Part shown: in pieces, positions 54,823 through 64,000 of the stretch | Layout of the letters: every line of letters begins with the position of its first letter | Position numbering within the stretch: position 1 is the first letter of the stretch | NCBI GenBank assembly: GCA_003278535.1 | Contig: QCEG01000001.1 | Location: forward strand, 186,001 to 250,000 | Source: Prochlorococcus sp. AG-355-N18 | GTDB lineage: Bacteria > Cyanobacteriota > Cyanobacteriia > PCC-6307 > Cyanobiaceae | Length of the DNA: 64,000 nucleotides | Reading direction: 5' to 3' | The notes under the pieces: model-generated | What the model was told of the DNA's origin: nothing | Databases searched by the model: none | The model's input: the letters and a program-made list of their open reading frames with translations, nothing else | Translations under genes and position numbers: made by a program

Positions 54823-55389
54823 ATGGAAGAAAATTTAGACAAAAATAATGATGTAAATAAAGAAATATCTAACAACAGTAATAAATCAAACTCTGAGGAA
54901 ATAAAAGGACCAAAATCTGAAAAGGTTATCAATATGGATACAAATAATGGTGATTCTGCTACTAAAGTTGTTATAAAAAATGAAATTAATACTACCGAAA
55001 AACCTACAACAAAACCCAAAAAAGAACTCCCAGTAGAGAAAAAGCCTTTTCAAGAATTTATTAAAATACATCTAATTCCCTCACTTATAGAGGAAATTAA
55101 TAAAAGAGGATTTGAAATTAACAATATTAACCTCACTAACACAAATAGACCTATTGCTGGGGATAAATGCTGGGTAATAAATTGTGAAATTAAAGATATA
55201 TGTAACTTTTGGTTATCCTTTGAGAAGGATGACATTAGTTCATTAAAAAGTATTTCTTTATCAAAACCTAATCAAAAACCAAGCATTATTGAATCTTTTC
55301 TTATTGACGAAAAAAGAATTACCCTAAAATTAATTATTTCAAGAGTTCTTCAAAGATTGAATGGGCAAAAGTTAATAGGAGTTAATTAA
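54823..55389 (+). CDS. DUF2996 family protein
   Basis: 188 aa. The first 70 residues are low-complexity (Asn, Lys, Glu), followed by a conserved-looking domain (about 72-188, KPFQEFIKIHLIPSLIEEI in part, GDKCWVINCEI, ISRVLQRLNGQKLIG). This matches the cyanobacterial and plastid DUF2996 pattern. Function unknown. Located 80 nt upstream of acsF, which is a hint of a link to chlorophyll synthesis or photosystem assembly. Confidence 0.7.
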   Translation: MEENLDKNNDVNKEISNNSNKSNSEEIKGPKSEKVINMDTNNGDSATKVVIKNEINTTEKPTTKPKKELPVEKKPFQEFIKIHLIPSLIEEINKRGFEINNINLTNTNRPIAGDKCWVINCEIKDICNFWLSFEKDDISSLKSISLSKPNQKPSIIESFLIDEKRITLKLIISRVLQRLNGQKLIGVN

Positions 55390-55469
55390 AAAAACAATAA
55401 CACCAAGTTAACTTTTCCCTCGAAAATACAAATCATAGTAAATAATAGTATTAATAAACCGATTAAAAA

Positions 55470-56642
55470 ATGGCTCAATCAACTGTTGAATCAAAGAATA
55501 AAAAAGATATTAATAATGGAAAGATACCAGCAAAAGAAACAATTTTGTCCCCAAGATTCTATACAACAGACTTTGAGGCAATGGAAAATATGGATTTATC
55601 AATAAACGAGGAGGAATTGGAAGCTATATGTGAGGAATTTAGGAAAGATTACAATAGACATCATTTTGTAAGAAATAGTGAATTTGAAGGCGCTGCAGAA
55701 AAATTAGATCCTGAGACAAGAGATCTTTTTGTTGATTTTCTCGAGGGAAGTTGTACTTCAGAATTTTCAGGTTTTTTACTTTATAAGGAACTCAGTAAGA
55801 GAATTAAAGTCAAAAACCCACTACTTGCTGAATGTTTTGCTCATATGGCCAGAGATGAAGCAAGACATGCAGGATTTTTAAATAAATCAATGAGTGACTT
55901 TGGACTTCAGTTAGATTTAGGTTTTTTAACAGCCAATAAAGATTACACTTATTTCCCTCCAAGAAGTATTTTTTACGCCACTTATTTATCCGAAAAAATA
56001 GGTTATTGGCGATACATAGCAATTTATAGGCATCTCGAAAAGAACCCTGATAGCAAAATTTTTCCACTATTTAATTACTTTGAAAATTGGTGTCAAGATG
56101 AAAATAGACATGGGGATTTCTTTGACGCATTAATGAAAGCACAGCCACGTACCGTTAAATCTTTAAGCCAAAAAATTACCATTGGGGGGTCTACTTTTAC
56201 ACACCCATTATTTGACTACTTCCATAGGTTTAGATATTTTTTGAATAATCTTCCATTAACATCTAAGTTATGGTCTAGGTTCTTTCTATTAGCTGTATTT
56301 GCAACTATGTATGCAAGGGATTTGGGAATTAAAAAAGATTTCTACAGTTCTTTAGGTTTAGATGCCAGAGATTATGACCAGTTTGTTATTAATAAAACAA
56401 ATGAAACTGCAGCTAGAGTTTTCCCAGTAGTAATGGACGTTTATGATAAATCTTTTTATGGGAGATTAGATAAAATAGTAGAGAATAATATGATTCTTTC
56501 CGACATTGCAAACAGTGATGGAAATAAAGTATCTAAAACTTTTAAAAAATTACCTAAATATTTATCAAACGGTTATCAGTTATTAAGACTATACTTATTA
56601 AAACCTCTTAATAGTAAAGATTTTCAACCCTCGATTAGATAA
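55470..56642 (+). CDS. acsF: Magnesium-protoporphyrin IX monomethyl ester oxidative cyclase
   Basis: 390 aa, aerobic cyclase forming ring E of chlorophyll. Diiron ligand motifs RDEARHAGF (about 129-137) and QDENRHGDF (about 209-217) are clear, plus [19 protein letters not shown] (about 90-108). Membrane-associated and oxygen-requiring. Core gene of oxygenic phototrophs. Confidence 0.96.
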   Translation: MAQSTVESKNKKDINNGKIPAKETILSPRFYTTDFEAMENMDLSINEEELEAICEEFRKDYNRHHFVRNSEFEGAAEKLDPETRDLFVDFLEGSCTSEFSGFLLYKELSKRIKVKNPLLAECFAHMARDEARHAGFLNKSMSDFGLQLDLGFLTANKDYTYFPPRSIFYATYLSEKIGYWRYIAIYRHLEKNPDSKIFPLFNYFENWCQDENRHGDFFDALMKAQPRTVKSLSQKITIGGSTFTHPLFDYFHRFRYFLNNLPLTSKLWSRFFLLAVFATMYARDLGIKKDFYSSLGLDARDYDQFVINKTNETAARVFPVVMDVYDKSFYGRLDKIVENNMILSDIANSDGNKVSKTFKKLPKYLSNGYQLLRLYLLKPLNSKDFQPSIR

Positions 56643-56673
56643 TCTTTAATACAGAGAAGATTTATAGACTCAT

Positions 56674-58095
56674 ATGCTTTCGTCACAAATTAAATCAAAT
56701 GAAATTGTTTTTGGTAGTTGCAATAAAGATTTATTAGAAGAAATTATTTTTTATGGGATTGGACTTGGTGCTGATTTTGTAGAAATATTTATAGAGAATA
56801 CCGACAACTCAAGCGTTTTAGCTGAAGAGGATTTTATTACAAGTGTAAGTCCATCATTTGGGAGGGGTGCTGGCATTAGAATCTTCAAAGGGAAAAAGGA
56901 TGGATTTGTAAGTACAAATGATTTAACAAAGCATGGCTTGATGAGATCGGTATCTCAGGCTATTGAGATGTTAGACATAACAGACAACAAAAAAGAAGTA
57001 TTTAACGGTTTAAATCAACATAGGGACTATAGTTTATCCAAAAAAAAATGGATTAATGAAGTCCCATCTATTCATGAGATAAGTGAAAAACTACTAGTCA
57101 GCACAAAGTTTTTAAAAAATAATAATAAAATAATAACTAGAAAAGGAAGTTACTCAAGAAGTCTTCAGGAAGTAATTATAGCCTCCAGTGACGGAACCTA
57201 TGTCTCAGATATTAGATTGCATCAAACAGTTGGACTCAACGTAATTGCAAGTGATGCCCAATATAGATCTAGTGGAAGTAGAAGATTTGGATCATCAGGA
57301 ATGCCTAATGAATTCAGATTATGGGATAACGAAAAAGCAGCTAATGATGTGTTTGAAAGTTCAATGAACATGTTGTATGCAGATTATGTTGATGCAGGAC
57401 AAATGCCTGTTGTATTAGCCAATAAATTTGGTGGCGTTATATTTCATGAAGCCTGCGGTCATTTACTTGAAACTACTCAAATAGAGAGAGGAACAACACC
57501 ATTTGAGAATAAATTGAATGAAAAAATTGCACATGAATCTGTAACAGCAATAGATGAAGGGATATCAGAAGGTTCCTTCGGTTCATTATCAGTAGATGAT
57601 GAAGGTATGGAACCCGAAAAATCAGTTCTTATAAAAGATGGAATTTTAAAAAAATTCATATCCGACAGGGCAGGTGAATTAAGAACTGGCCATAAAAGAA
57701 CAGGAAGTGGAAGAAGACAAAATTATTCTTTTGCTGCAGCTTCAAGAATGAGAAATACTTATATAGCTAAAGGTGAGCACTCTAAAGAGGATTTAATCAA
57801 TAGTATTAGTGAAGGTCTTTACTGCAAATCAATGGGTGGTGGCAGTGTAGGTGCTACAGGACAATTTAATTTTGCGGTAGAAGAAGGATATCTTATTAAA
57901 AATGGAAAATTAACTAGTCCAGTAAAGGGAGCAACATTGATCGGTGAGGCTAAAGAAGTTATGCCAAAAATATCAATGTGCGGAAATGATCTCGAATTGG
58001 CTCCTGGATTCTGTGGATCCATTAGTGGAAGTGTCAACGTAACTGTTGGCCAACCTCATATTAAGGTTGATTCAATCACTGTTGGCGGAAGATAG
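56674..58095 (+). CDS. tldD: TldD-family metalloprotease subunit
   Basis: 473 aa. Zinc motif FHEACGHLLE (about 258-267, HExxxH type of the TldD family), DEGISEGSFGSLSVDDEG (in part) and the C-terminal GSVNVTVGQPHIKVDSITVGG (in part). TldD forms a heterodimer with TldE/PmbA that cleaves unfolded peptides, for example precursor peptides. The partner gene follows after 3 nt. Confidence 0.93.
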   Translation: MLSSQIKSNEIVFGSCNKDLLEEIIFYGIGLGADFVEIFIENTDNSSVLAEEDFITSVSPSFGRGAGIRIFKGKKDGFVSTNDLTKHGLMRSVSQAIEMLDITDNKKEVFNGLNQHRDYSLSKKKWINEVPSIHEISEKLLVSTKFLKNNNKIITRKGSYSRSLQEVIIASSDGTYVSDIRLHQTVGLNVIASDAQYRSSGSRRFGSSGMPNEFRLWDNEKAANDVFESSMNMLYADYVDAGQMPVVLANKFGGVIFHEACGHLLETTQIERGTTPFENKLNEKIAHESVTAIDEGISEGSFGSLSVDDEGMEPEKSVLIKDGILKKFISDRAGELRTGHKRTGSGRRQNYSFAAASRMRNTYIAKGEHSKEDLINSISEGLYCKSMGGGSVGATGQFNFAVEEGYLIKNGKLTSPVKGATLIGEAKEVMPKISMCGNDLELAPGFCGSISGSVNVTVGQPHIKVDSITVGGR

Positions 58096-58098
58096 GAT

Positions 58099-59451
58099 AT
58101 GAATTCAAGAGAAATCACAACTCAAATCTCCAAAGCTGCAGATTTACTAAATCTTAAAAAATGGGACTATGGAGCAAGCTTTTCTAATGATTATTCTGTT
58201 CAAGTAGATAGAGGAGAGGCTAAACAACTTAAGGCATCACAAAAGCAAATTTTAACTTTAAGAGTTTGGAATCAATCTAATCTTGTTGGTATTACTACAA
58301 CAAGTGATATCAGTGAATCTGGTATTAAAAAAGCTCTTAAGCAAGCAAATATAGCTTCTGATTTCGGCAATAAGAATGAAACCACAGAGTTTTCACCTCT
58401 AGCGAAGGATCCTATTAAAGTTAAGGAAGTTAAAAAAAGAAATCCTGTTGGAATAAAAAAATTACTTACACTTTTAAGAGGAGCGGAAGTAAAACTAATA
58501 GAAAGTCATGAATCCATAAAATCTGTTCCATATAATGGTTTATCTGAGAGTTTCTTTGAGAGAGTTTATGCAAATAGTGAGGGTGCCTTCAGGAGTTATA
58601 CAAAAAGTCAAGCTTCACTTTATTTATATGCAAGAGCAGAAGAGAAAAATAAGAAACCTCGTAGCTCAGGTTCTGTAAAACTTGGATATGGAGTTGAAGA
58701 TATAGATATAGAGACGTGTATTAAAGAAGCTTCTAATAAAACAATTTCTCATTTAAATTATTCATCCATTAAAACTGATAAATATTTAATATGTTTTTCA
58801 CCAGAGTCTTTTTTAACGATCATTAATGCCTTTAGTTCAATGTTTAATGCTAGAAGCATTTTAGATGGAGTCAGCTTATCTAATAAAAATTCTATTGGAG
58901 AGAAACTATCTACAGAAGCACTTAATATTTATGATGATGGTCTTCACGAAAAGAATATTTCTTCATCACCATTTGATGGAGAGGGAACTCCCACCAAAAG
59001 ACTATGTCTAATTAACAAAGGGAGAATTGAAAATTTCATACATTCTGAATCAACTGCAAGAATATTTAAAACAATCCCTACAGGCCACGCTGGACTAGGA
59101 TCAAAAGTCTCAGTATCTCCTGATTGGATAGTAGTTGAGAAGTCAGAGGAAAACTTTGATCTAAAAACATCATTAGATCACTCTACATATGAGGGAGAAT
59201 TTGTTTATATCGAAGAATTAAATGCAATCCATGCAGGTGTCAGAGCAAGTCAAGGTTCATTCTCTCTTCCATTTGATGGATGGCTCTATAAAAACGGTAA
59301 AAAAATCTCAATAGATTCTGCCACTGTAGCAGGGGATATTAAATATCTTTTTAAAAATATAGTAAATATTGAATCAAGCCAGGAGATAACAACAAGTGGA
59401 ATTTCTCCACATATATGGGTAGATGAATTATCAATTACTGGTGACGCGTGA
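58099..59451 (+). CDS. pmbA: TldE/PmbA-family protein
   Basis: 450 aa, homologous to TldD but without the zinc histidine motif, as expected for the non-catalytic partner. Begins with a domain carrying QVDRGEAKQLKASQKQ and RVWNQSNLVGITTTSD; later HSESTARIFKTIPTGHAG (in part) and NAIHAGVRASQGSFSLPFDGWLY (in part). Its 3' end overlaps the GTG start of fmt by 4 nt. Confidence 0.92.
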   Translation: MNSREITTQISKAADLLNLKKWDYGASFSNDYSVQVDRGEAKQLKASQKQILTLRVWNQSNLVGITTTSDISESGIKKALKQANIASDFGNKNETTEFSPLAKDPIKVKEVKKRNPVGIKKLLTLLRGAEVKLIESHESIKSVPYNGLSESFFERVYANSEGAFRSYTKSQASLYLYARAEEKNKKPRSSGSVKLGYGVEDIDIETCIKEASNKTISHLNYSSIKTDKYLICFSPESFLTIINAFSSMFNARSILDGVSLSNKNSIGEKLSTEALNIYDDGLHEKNISSSPFDGEGTPTKRLCLINKGRIENFIHSESTARIFKTIPTGHAGLGSKVSVSPDWIVVEKSEENFDLKTSLDHSTYEGEFVYIEELNAIHAGVRASQGSFSLPFDGWLYKNGKKISIDSATVAGDIKYLFKNIVNIESSQEITTSGISPHIWVDELSITGDA

Positions 59452-60434
59452 GAATAATATTCTGGGGAACACCTGAATATTCTATTGCAAGCCTTGATAT
59501 TTTTATTAAATCTAAGCACGAGGTTATTGCAGTAGTTAGCCAACCGGATAAGAAAAGATCTAGAGGAAATAAATTAATATCCTCTCCTGTTAAAAGCTTT
59601 GCCGAGCACGAATCCATAAAAATATATACTCCAGCAAAAATCAGGGACAATAAACATTTTATAAATGAACTTAAATCACTATCTTGTGATTTATTTATTG
59701 TTATAGCTTACGGGAAAATTTTACCCAAAGAGATATTGGAAATCCCAAAATTTGGTTGCTGGAACGCACATGCTTCATTACTTCCAAGATGGCGTGGTGC
59801 TGCTCCAATCCAATGGGCCCTAATAAAAGGCGATGAATATACTGGTGTAGGAATTATGAAAATGAATGAGGGACTAGATACCGGCGACTTATTATTGGAA
59901 GAAAAAATTAAAATCGATAATGACGATAATTTAAATACACTATCCGAAAAACTTAGTATTTTATCTGCAAAATTATTTTTAAATGCTACATCACAACTAG
60001 AAGAAAATATTTATAAAAATACGAATTCTCAATTAACAAAACAAAATCTCCTTGGGAGAGAAATTACTTATGCAAGAATGATTGAAAAATCAGACTTTAA
60101 AGTTGATTGGGGTATAGATGCAAATAAAATTTATCAAAAAATAAAAGCATTATACCCACGAGCTAATACAACTTTTAGAGGTAAAAACCTAAAAATACTT
60201 AATATCAAAGTTTTGAGTAGTGATGAAATTAAAAATGAAAAATACCTTTTCAAGAGCAATTATTCAAGACCGGGTATTATTCTTGCTGTAAAAGAAAATG
60301 AAGGAATAATAATTTCAACTAAAACTGATCCGATTATTTTGTTAGAAGCAAAACTTGAAGGCAAAAACATTTCTAGCAAAAAGCAATTGATTCAACAGTT
60401 AAATCCCTCAGTAGGTGAATGTCTCTCAGATTAA
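59448..60434 (+). CDS. fmt: Methionyl-tRNA formyltransferase
   Basis: 328 aa from GTG 59448, overlapping the pmbA stop. N-terminal RIIFWGTPEYSIASLD, catalytic SLLPRWRGAAPIQWAL (about 111-126; N, H and D residues of the formyltransferase fold lie here), NEGLDTGDLL, and a C-terminal OB fold from about 205. It formylates initiator Met-tRNA. Its stop overlaps the convergent TerC-like gene by 4 nt. Confidence 0.96.
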   Translation: MRIIFWGTPEYSIASLDIFIKSKHEVIAVVSQPDKKRSRGNKLISSPVKSFAEHESIKIYTPAKIRDNKHFINELKSLSCDLFIVIAYGKILPKEILEIPKFGCWNAHASLLPRWRGAAPIQWALIKGDEYTGVGIMKMNEGLDTGDLLLEEKIKIDNDDNLNTLSEKLSILSAKLFLNATSQLEENIYKNTNSQLTKQNLLGREITYARMIEKSDFKVDWGIDANKIYQKIKALYPRANTTFRGKNLKILNIKVLSSDEIKNEKYLFKSNYSRPGIILAVKENEGIIISTKTDPIILLEAKLEGKNISSKKQLIQQLNPSVGECLSD

Positions 60435-61144
60435 GTTTTAGATATTTTTTTAGAGAATCCCCAAATGAAAGTAAAAAGAATCAAAAAATAAAAATAATAG
60501 TCTGGAAGAATAGATTCTTTAATTAATGTATTTAGTAAAAGTTTAATCCCAACTATTAAAATTGCTACGTAACCGGCTGTTTCTAATCTAGAAAATATAT
60601 CCAGAAGTTTTAGAAAAATCCCGGATGTAAATCTTAAGGCTAATACTCCAATCACTGCTCCAAATATAATTAATATGTATTGATCGCTTATAGCTACTGC
60701 AGTAGTAATACTGTCTATGGAAAAAGCAAAATCAGTAACTGAAAGAAGGGCTACAACCCTTAAAAACCTAAAATTATTTTTATTATTGTCTGTCCCATTT
60801 TTAGAGTTTTCTATATCTGAATTTAAAAAAACATTAGAGAAGAATAAATATATTAAATAAAAACCAGCAAAAACTCTAATAAGAATAAATTTTAGAAGAA
60901 AATTAGATAATATGATAAGAATAATTCTAAATAATAAAGATATTGTTACACCAATATTTAAGGCTCTTGACCTTAATTCTGAACTGTCGAGAGATTTAGT
61001 AAGAGAAGCTAGTGCGACAGCATTGTCTGCCGATAATAATAATTCTAGAGCAATTAATATTGGTAAAAGTGTAAGGATTTCGTACCAACTGTCTACCTGA
61101 TCTAAGGTGGGTATAAAAGAATTTATTGCGGCTGAATCCATCAA
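60431..61144 (-). CDS. TerC-family membrane protein
   Basis: 237 aa with about seven hydrophobic segments. LLSADNAVALASLTKSL (about 38-54) and VTDFAFSIDSITTAVAISDQ (about 135-154) contain the paired acidic residues typical of TerC. Family members act in Mn2+ export or metalation and in plants in thylakoid biogenesis. Together with the UPF0016 pair it points to metal management. Overlaps fmt tail to tail by 4 nt and is divergent from mfd. Confidence 0.85.
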   Translation of the reverse strand: MMDSAAINSFIPTLDQVDSWYEILTLLPILIALELLLSADNAVALASLTKSLDSSELRSRALNIGVTISLLFRIILIILSNFLLKFILIRVFAGFYLIYLFFSNVFLNSDIENSKNGTDNNKNNFRFLRVVALLSVTDFAFSIDSITTAVAISDQYILIIFGAVIGVLALRFTSGIFLKLLDIFSRLETAGYVAILIVGIKLLLNTLIKESILPDYYFYFLILFTFIWGFSKKISKT

Positions 61145-61215
61145 ATATTATTCACAATCAGTATAAAATCTAATATAATATAACCGATATTTGTAATCAA
61201 GATTGTTAGCTATAA

Positions 61216-64000
61216 ATGAGTTTAAATACTTTAGTTGATTATATTTCGAACTCACAAATTACATCTGAATTAATAAAAAGAATTTCAAAAAATAATGAAT
61301 TAAATATTGTTGGTTCAAGTAGATATGCTAAATCAATAATCTTAGATAGCATCGCAAAAAAAGAGGAAAAAAATATATTATTAATTTGTCCTAATGTAGA
61401 AATTGCCTACAAATGGATTGGCTATTTTGAAAGTATAAATGATAAAGCAGTTTTATATTATCCTCCAACAGAACATCTACCATACGCATCAATTAATAAA
61501 TCCAAAGAGATTGAATTTAGTCAGCTTACTGTTTTATCGAAATTAATAAAAAAAGAGAAAAATGAACTTAATATTGTTATATCAACAGAGAGATCACTAC
61601 AACCTCATCTAATAAATAAAAACTTATTAGTTGAAAACAAGTTAGATTTGAAAAAAGGGGTTCGAATCGAGATTCAAGAATTAGCAAATAAACTTACTTT
61701 GCTGGGCTATAAGAAGGATAATTTAACTTCAACAGAAGGATTCTGGAGTAGGAGAGGGGAAATAATAGATATTTATCCTGTCAATCATGAGTTTCCAATA
61801 AGATTAGAATTTTTTGATAATGTAATTGAGAAAATAAGAGAATATGATCCCCATACACAGAAAACATTAGAAAGTATCAATAATATTGAAATAATACAGG
61901 CTGGATTTGATTTGCTAATAAAAGATAAGTTAAATAATTTATCTAAGAACAGTCTTTTTAATTCAGAAGATATAAATAAAAATAATCTTGATCGTTATTT
62001 AGGAATAATCGAAAAAGAACCCTCAAATATAATAGATTTTATAACTAGGGAAACAATTCTCGTAATTGATGAATTAGAAGATTGTAAAAAATTTGCAAAT
62101 AATTGGTATCTAGATTCAGAAAGTAATTTTGATAATTGTGCGCATGAATTAAATGAGAACCTTAAAAATAATGACATTAATTTAGAGGGCAAACCTAATT
62201 TGCATTTAAAGTTTGACGAGATATTAAATTCACTAGGAAATTTTAATTTAATAAAATTTTATGAATTTGAATCTAAAGTCAATATTGATAATAGGTTTTT
62301 GTTAAACGATAAAAGATTAAATTCATACTCTAAAAATATAGGAAAATTATCCAATGATATAAATAAAAATATAAAAAATAATGAAAAAGTATGGATATTA
62401 TCAGCACAACCATTGAGAACTAGGACATTACTTTTTGAGCACGAATGTAATGCAAACTTCTTAAATAATCCTAATGATATTGATGAAGCATTTAAGTCAA
62501 TTAATAATTCAACTCCTTTAATTTTAAAAAATAAGAACAATTATGAAATCGAGGGTTTTTATCTTCCGATATGGAAAGTTGTCCTAATAACAGATAAAGA
62601 ATTATTTTCACAACAATCTCTTTTTAATAATGTATTCATAAGAAGAAAAAAAAGAAGTGTCAATTCAAATATATCTTTAAATAAGATTAGCCCCGGTGAT
62701 TTTATAGTTCATAAAAATCATGGAATAGGTAAATTTTTAAAAATAGAAAAAATAAATATTACTGGAGATTCAAGAGATTATTTAGTCATTCAGTATCTGG
62801 ATGGGAAGATAAGTGTTGCCGCTGATCAACTTGGTAGTGTTAACAGATATAGATCAAGCGGGAAAATAAAGCCAAAAATAAATAAATTAGGAGGGACTGA
62901 ATGGGAAAGAATAAAAGATAAAAACAAGAAACAAATCAAAAAAGTGGCTGTCGATATTTTAAAACTTTATGCAAAAAGAGAAAAATTAAAGGGATACATT
63001 TACCCAGCAGACGGTCCTTGGCAAGATGAATTAGAGGAATCATTCCCTTATCAGCCAACACCTGATCAAATTACTGCTGTAGAAGAAATAAAATCTGATA
63101 TGGAAAGTGATAAGCCAATGGACAGGCTAGTTTGTGGAGATGTAGGATTTGGCAAAACAGAAGTCGCCGTTCGGGCTATTTTTAAGGCTATTTCATCAGG
63201 CAAACAGGTAATATTACTAGCACCCACAACAATCCTAGCTCAGCAACATTGGAGAACAATAAACAATAGATTTTCACCTTACCCAATAAAAGTTTCATTA
63301 CTAAATAGATTCAAAACCGTTAATGAAAGAAAGGAAATCTATGCAGGTTTGAAAAATAACAAAATTGATTTAGTGGTAGCAACGCACCAAATTTTAGGAA
63401 AAGAAATAGAAATGAAAAACTTAGGACTACTTGTCATTGATGAAGAACAAAGATTTGGAGTAAGGCAAAAGGAGAAAATTAAAAAAATCAAAACCAATAT
63501 AGACGTTTTAACTCTTTCGGCAACTCCAATTCCAAGAACTCTTTATATGAGTTTATCTGGACTAAGGCAAATGAGCTTACTCAATACTCCTCCTCCATCA
63601 AGAAGATCAATAAAAACCTATTTATCTGAAACAGATATGGATGTTATAAGAACTGCAATTAATCAAGAACTTGATAGGGGAGGTCAAATTTTTTATGTTC
63701 TTCCAAGAATTTCTGATATTGATCAGGCTGTAAACAAATTAAAAAATATGTTTCCCAGCTTAAAATTTATTATTGCTCATGGGCAAATGAACGAAACAGA
63801 GCTAGAAAATGCAATGATTGCTTTTAATAATGGAGAAGTAGATCTAATGATATGCACAACGATCATTGAAAGTGGATTAGACATCCCTAAAGTAAATACA
63901 ATCATTATTGAAGATTCTCATAAATTTGGGCTTTCACAACTTTATCAACTTAGAGGAAGAGTTGGTAGAAGCGGTGTACAAGCACATGCTTGGTTATTTT
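61216..64000 (+). CDS. mfd: Transcription-repair coupling factor (5' part, cut by window end)
   Basis: ATG 61216 to the window end, 928 codons without stop. UvrB-like N-terminal domains (about 1-300; SSRYAKSI, PPTEHLPYASINKS, STEGFWSRRGEIIDIYP), RNA-polymerase interaction domain (about 480-560; ISPGDFIVHKNHGIGKF), and the RecG-like helicase core with Walker A GDVGFGKTEVA (about 639-649), DEEQRFG (about 742) and SATPIPRTL. It releases stalled polymerase at lesions and recruits UvrA. Only the C-terminal third of the helicase and beyond is missing. Confidence 0.96.
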   Translation, partial: MSLNTLVDYISNSQITSELIKRISKNNELNIVGSSRYAKSIILDSIAKKEEKNILLICPNVEIAYKWIGYFESINDKAVLYYPPTEHLPYASINKSKEIEFSQLTVLSKLIKKEKNELNIVISTERSLQPHLINKNLLVENKLDLKKGVRIEIQELANKLTLLGYKKDNLTSTEGFWSRRGEIIDIYPVNHEFPIRLEFFDNVIEKIREYDPHTQKTLESINNIEIIQAGFDLLIKDKLNNLSKNSLFNSEDINKNNLDRYLGIIEKEPSNIIDFITRETILVIDELEDCKKFANNWYLDSESNFDNCAHELNENLKNNDINLEGKPNLHLKFDEILNSLGNFNLIKFYEFESKVNIDNRFLLNDKRLNSYSKNIGKLSNDINKNIKNNEKVWILSAQPLRTRTLLFEHECNANFLNNPNDIDEAFKSINNSTPLILKNKNNYEIEGFYLPIWKVVLITDKELFSQQSLFNNVFIRRKKRSVNSNISLNKISPGDFIVHKNHGIGKFLKIEKINITGDSRDYLVIQYLDGKISVAADQLGSVNRYRSSGKIKPKINKLGGTEWERIKDKNKKQIKKVAVDILKLYAKREKLKGYIYPADGPWQDELEESFPYQPTPDQITAVEEIKSDMESDKPMDRLVCGDVGFGKTEVAVRAIFKAISSGKQVILLAPTTILAQQHWRTINNRFSPYPIKVSLLNRFKTVNERKEIYAGLKNNKIDLVVATHQILGKEIEMKNLGLLVIDEEQRFGVRQKEKIKKIKTNIDVLTLSATPIPRTLYMSLSGLRQMSLLNTPPPSRRSIKTYLSETDMDVIRTAINQELDRGGQIFYVLPRISDIDQAVNKLKNMFPSLKFIIAHGQMNETELENAMIAFNNGEVDLMICTTIIESGLDIPKVNTIIIEDSHKFGLSQLYQLRGRVGRSGVQAHAWLF

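Noticed and set aside
54398-55235. Several minus-strand ORFs of 61-76 codons across the 147-aa and DUF2996 genes
   Set aside because: Mirror frames of low-complexity Asn/Asp/Glu-rich plus-strand genes.

Overview
The window is a compact, very AT-rich cyanobacterial chromosome segment, almost certainly from Prochlorococcus of a high-light type. Reasons: a marker set of oxygenic phototrophs (acsF, ycf20, a CCB2/CCB4-type cofactor-assembly protein, hemJ, DUF1995, DUF3110 and DUF2996 proteins), a cobalamin autotroph's genes (cobN, cobU, B12-dependent metH), tiny intergenic gaps, frequent 1-20 nt overlaps between genes, and many TTG/GTG starts. The species call is an inference from protein content; no database was searched.

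Layout. 1-8.6 kb: an inositol-monophosphatase-like gene cut by the window edge, a 2Fe-2S ferredoxin, tRNA-Ser(GGA), dnaK-dnaJ, a DUF3110 gene, a cyclophilin, ribBA (whose frame continues beyond an internal TGA), argC and purN. 8.7-21.2 kb: pgi and leuS converge; then a tight operon dapF-cysteine desulfurase-DUF1995-dacB, coaD, a flavin-reductase-like protein, uvrC, hemJ and a PHP phosphoesterase. 21.2-32.4 kb: cobN, ilvE, metH, small proteins, an Ap4A-phosphorylase-like enzyme and an unusual ribbon-helix-helix/J-domain fusion. 32.4-33.2 kb: a gene-poor segment with three related palindromic repeats around a small exported protein. 33.2-42.2 kb: pheT, rpmG-rpsR-RNB exonuclease-metG-lptC, a CCB-like gene, cobU, trmL, tRNA-Met(CAU) and clpS. 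42.2-46.3 kb: an accessory patch of short genes (49-129 aa) with a broken DUF1651 gene, a small RHH regulator with a matching palindrome, and an orphan thioredoxin-like protein. 46.3-64 kb: 2-Cys peroxiredoxin, a membrane protein, an FtsH homologue without its zinc-binding histidines, rpmF, ycf20, a HAD hydrolase, a possible tiny photosystem peptide, a YkgJ-like protein, two half-size UPF0016 transporters, a Zam-like RNB protein, DUF2996-acsF, tldD-pmbA-fmt, a TerC-like protein and the start of mfd.

How it fits together: most genes are core housekeeping (translation, amino acid and cofactor synthesis, repair, protein folding). B12 links cobN and cobU to metH. Metal handling appears in the UPF0016 pair and TerC; chlorophyll and haem synthesis in acsF and hemJ. 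The most unusual items are the FtsH pseudoprotease, the in-frame TGA in ribBA, the RHH-J fusion next to the repeat cluster, the Zam-like protein lacking the catalytic aspartate motif, and the small-gene patch beside tRNA-Met. No CRISPR array, transposase, phage gene cluster or rRNA was seen.
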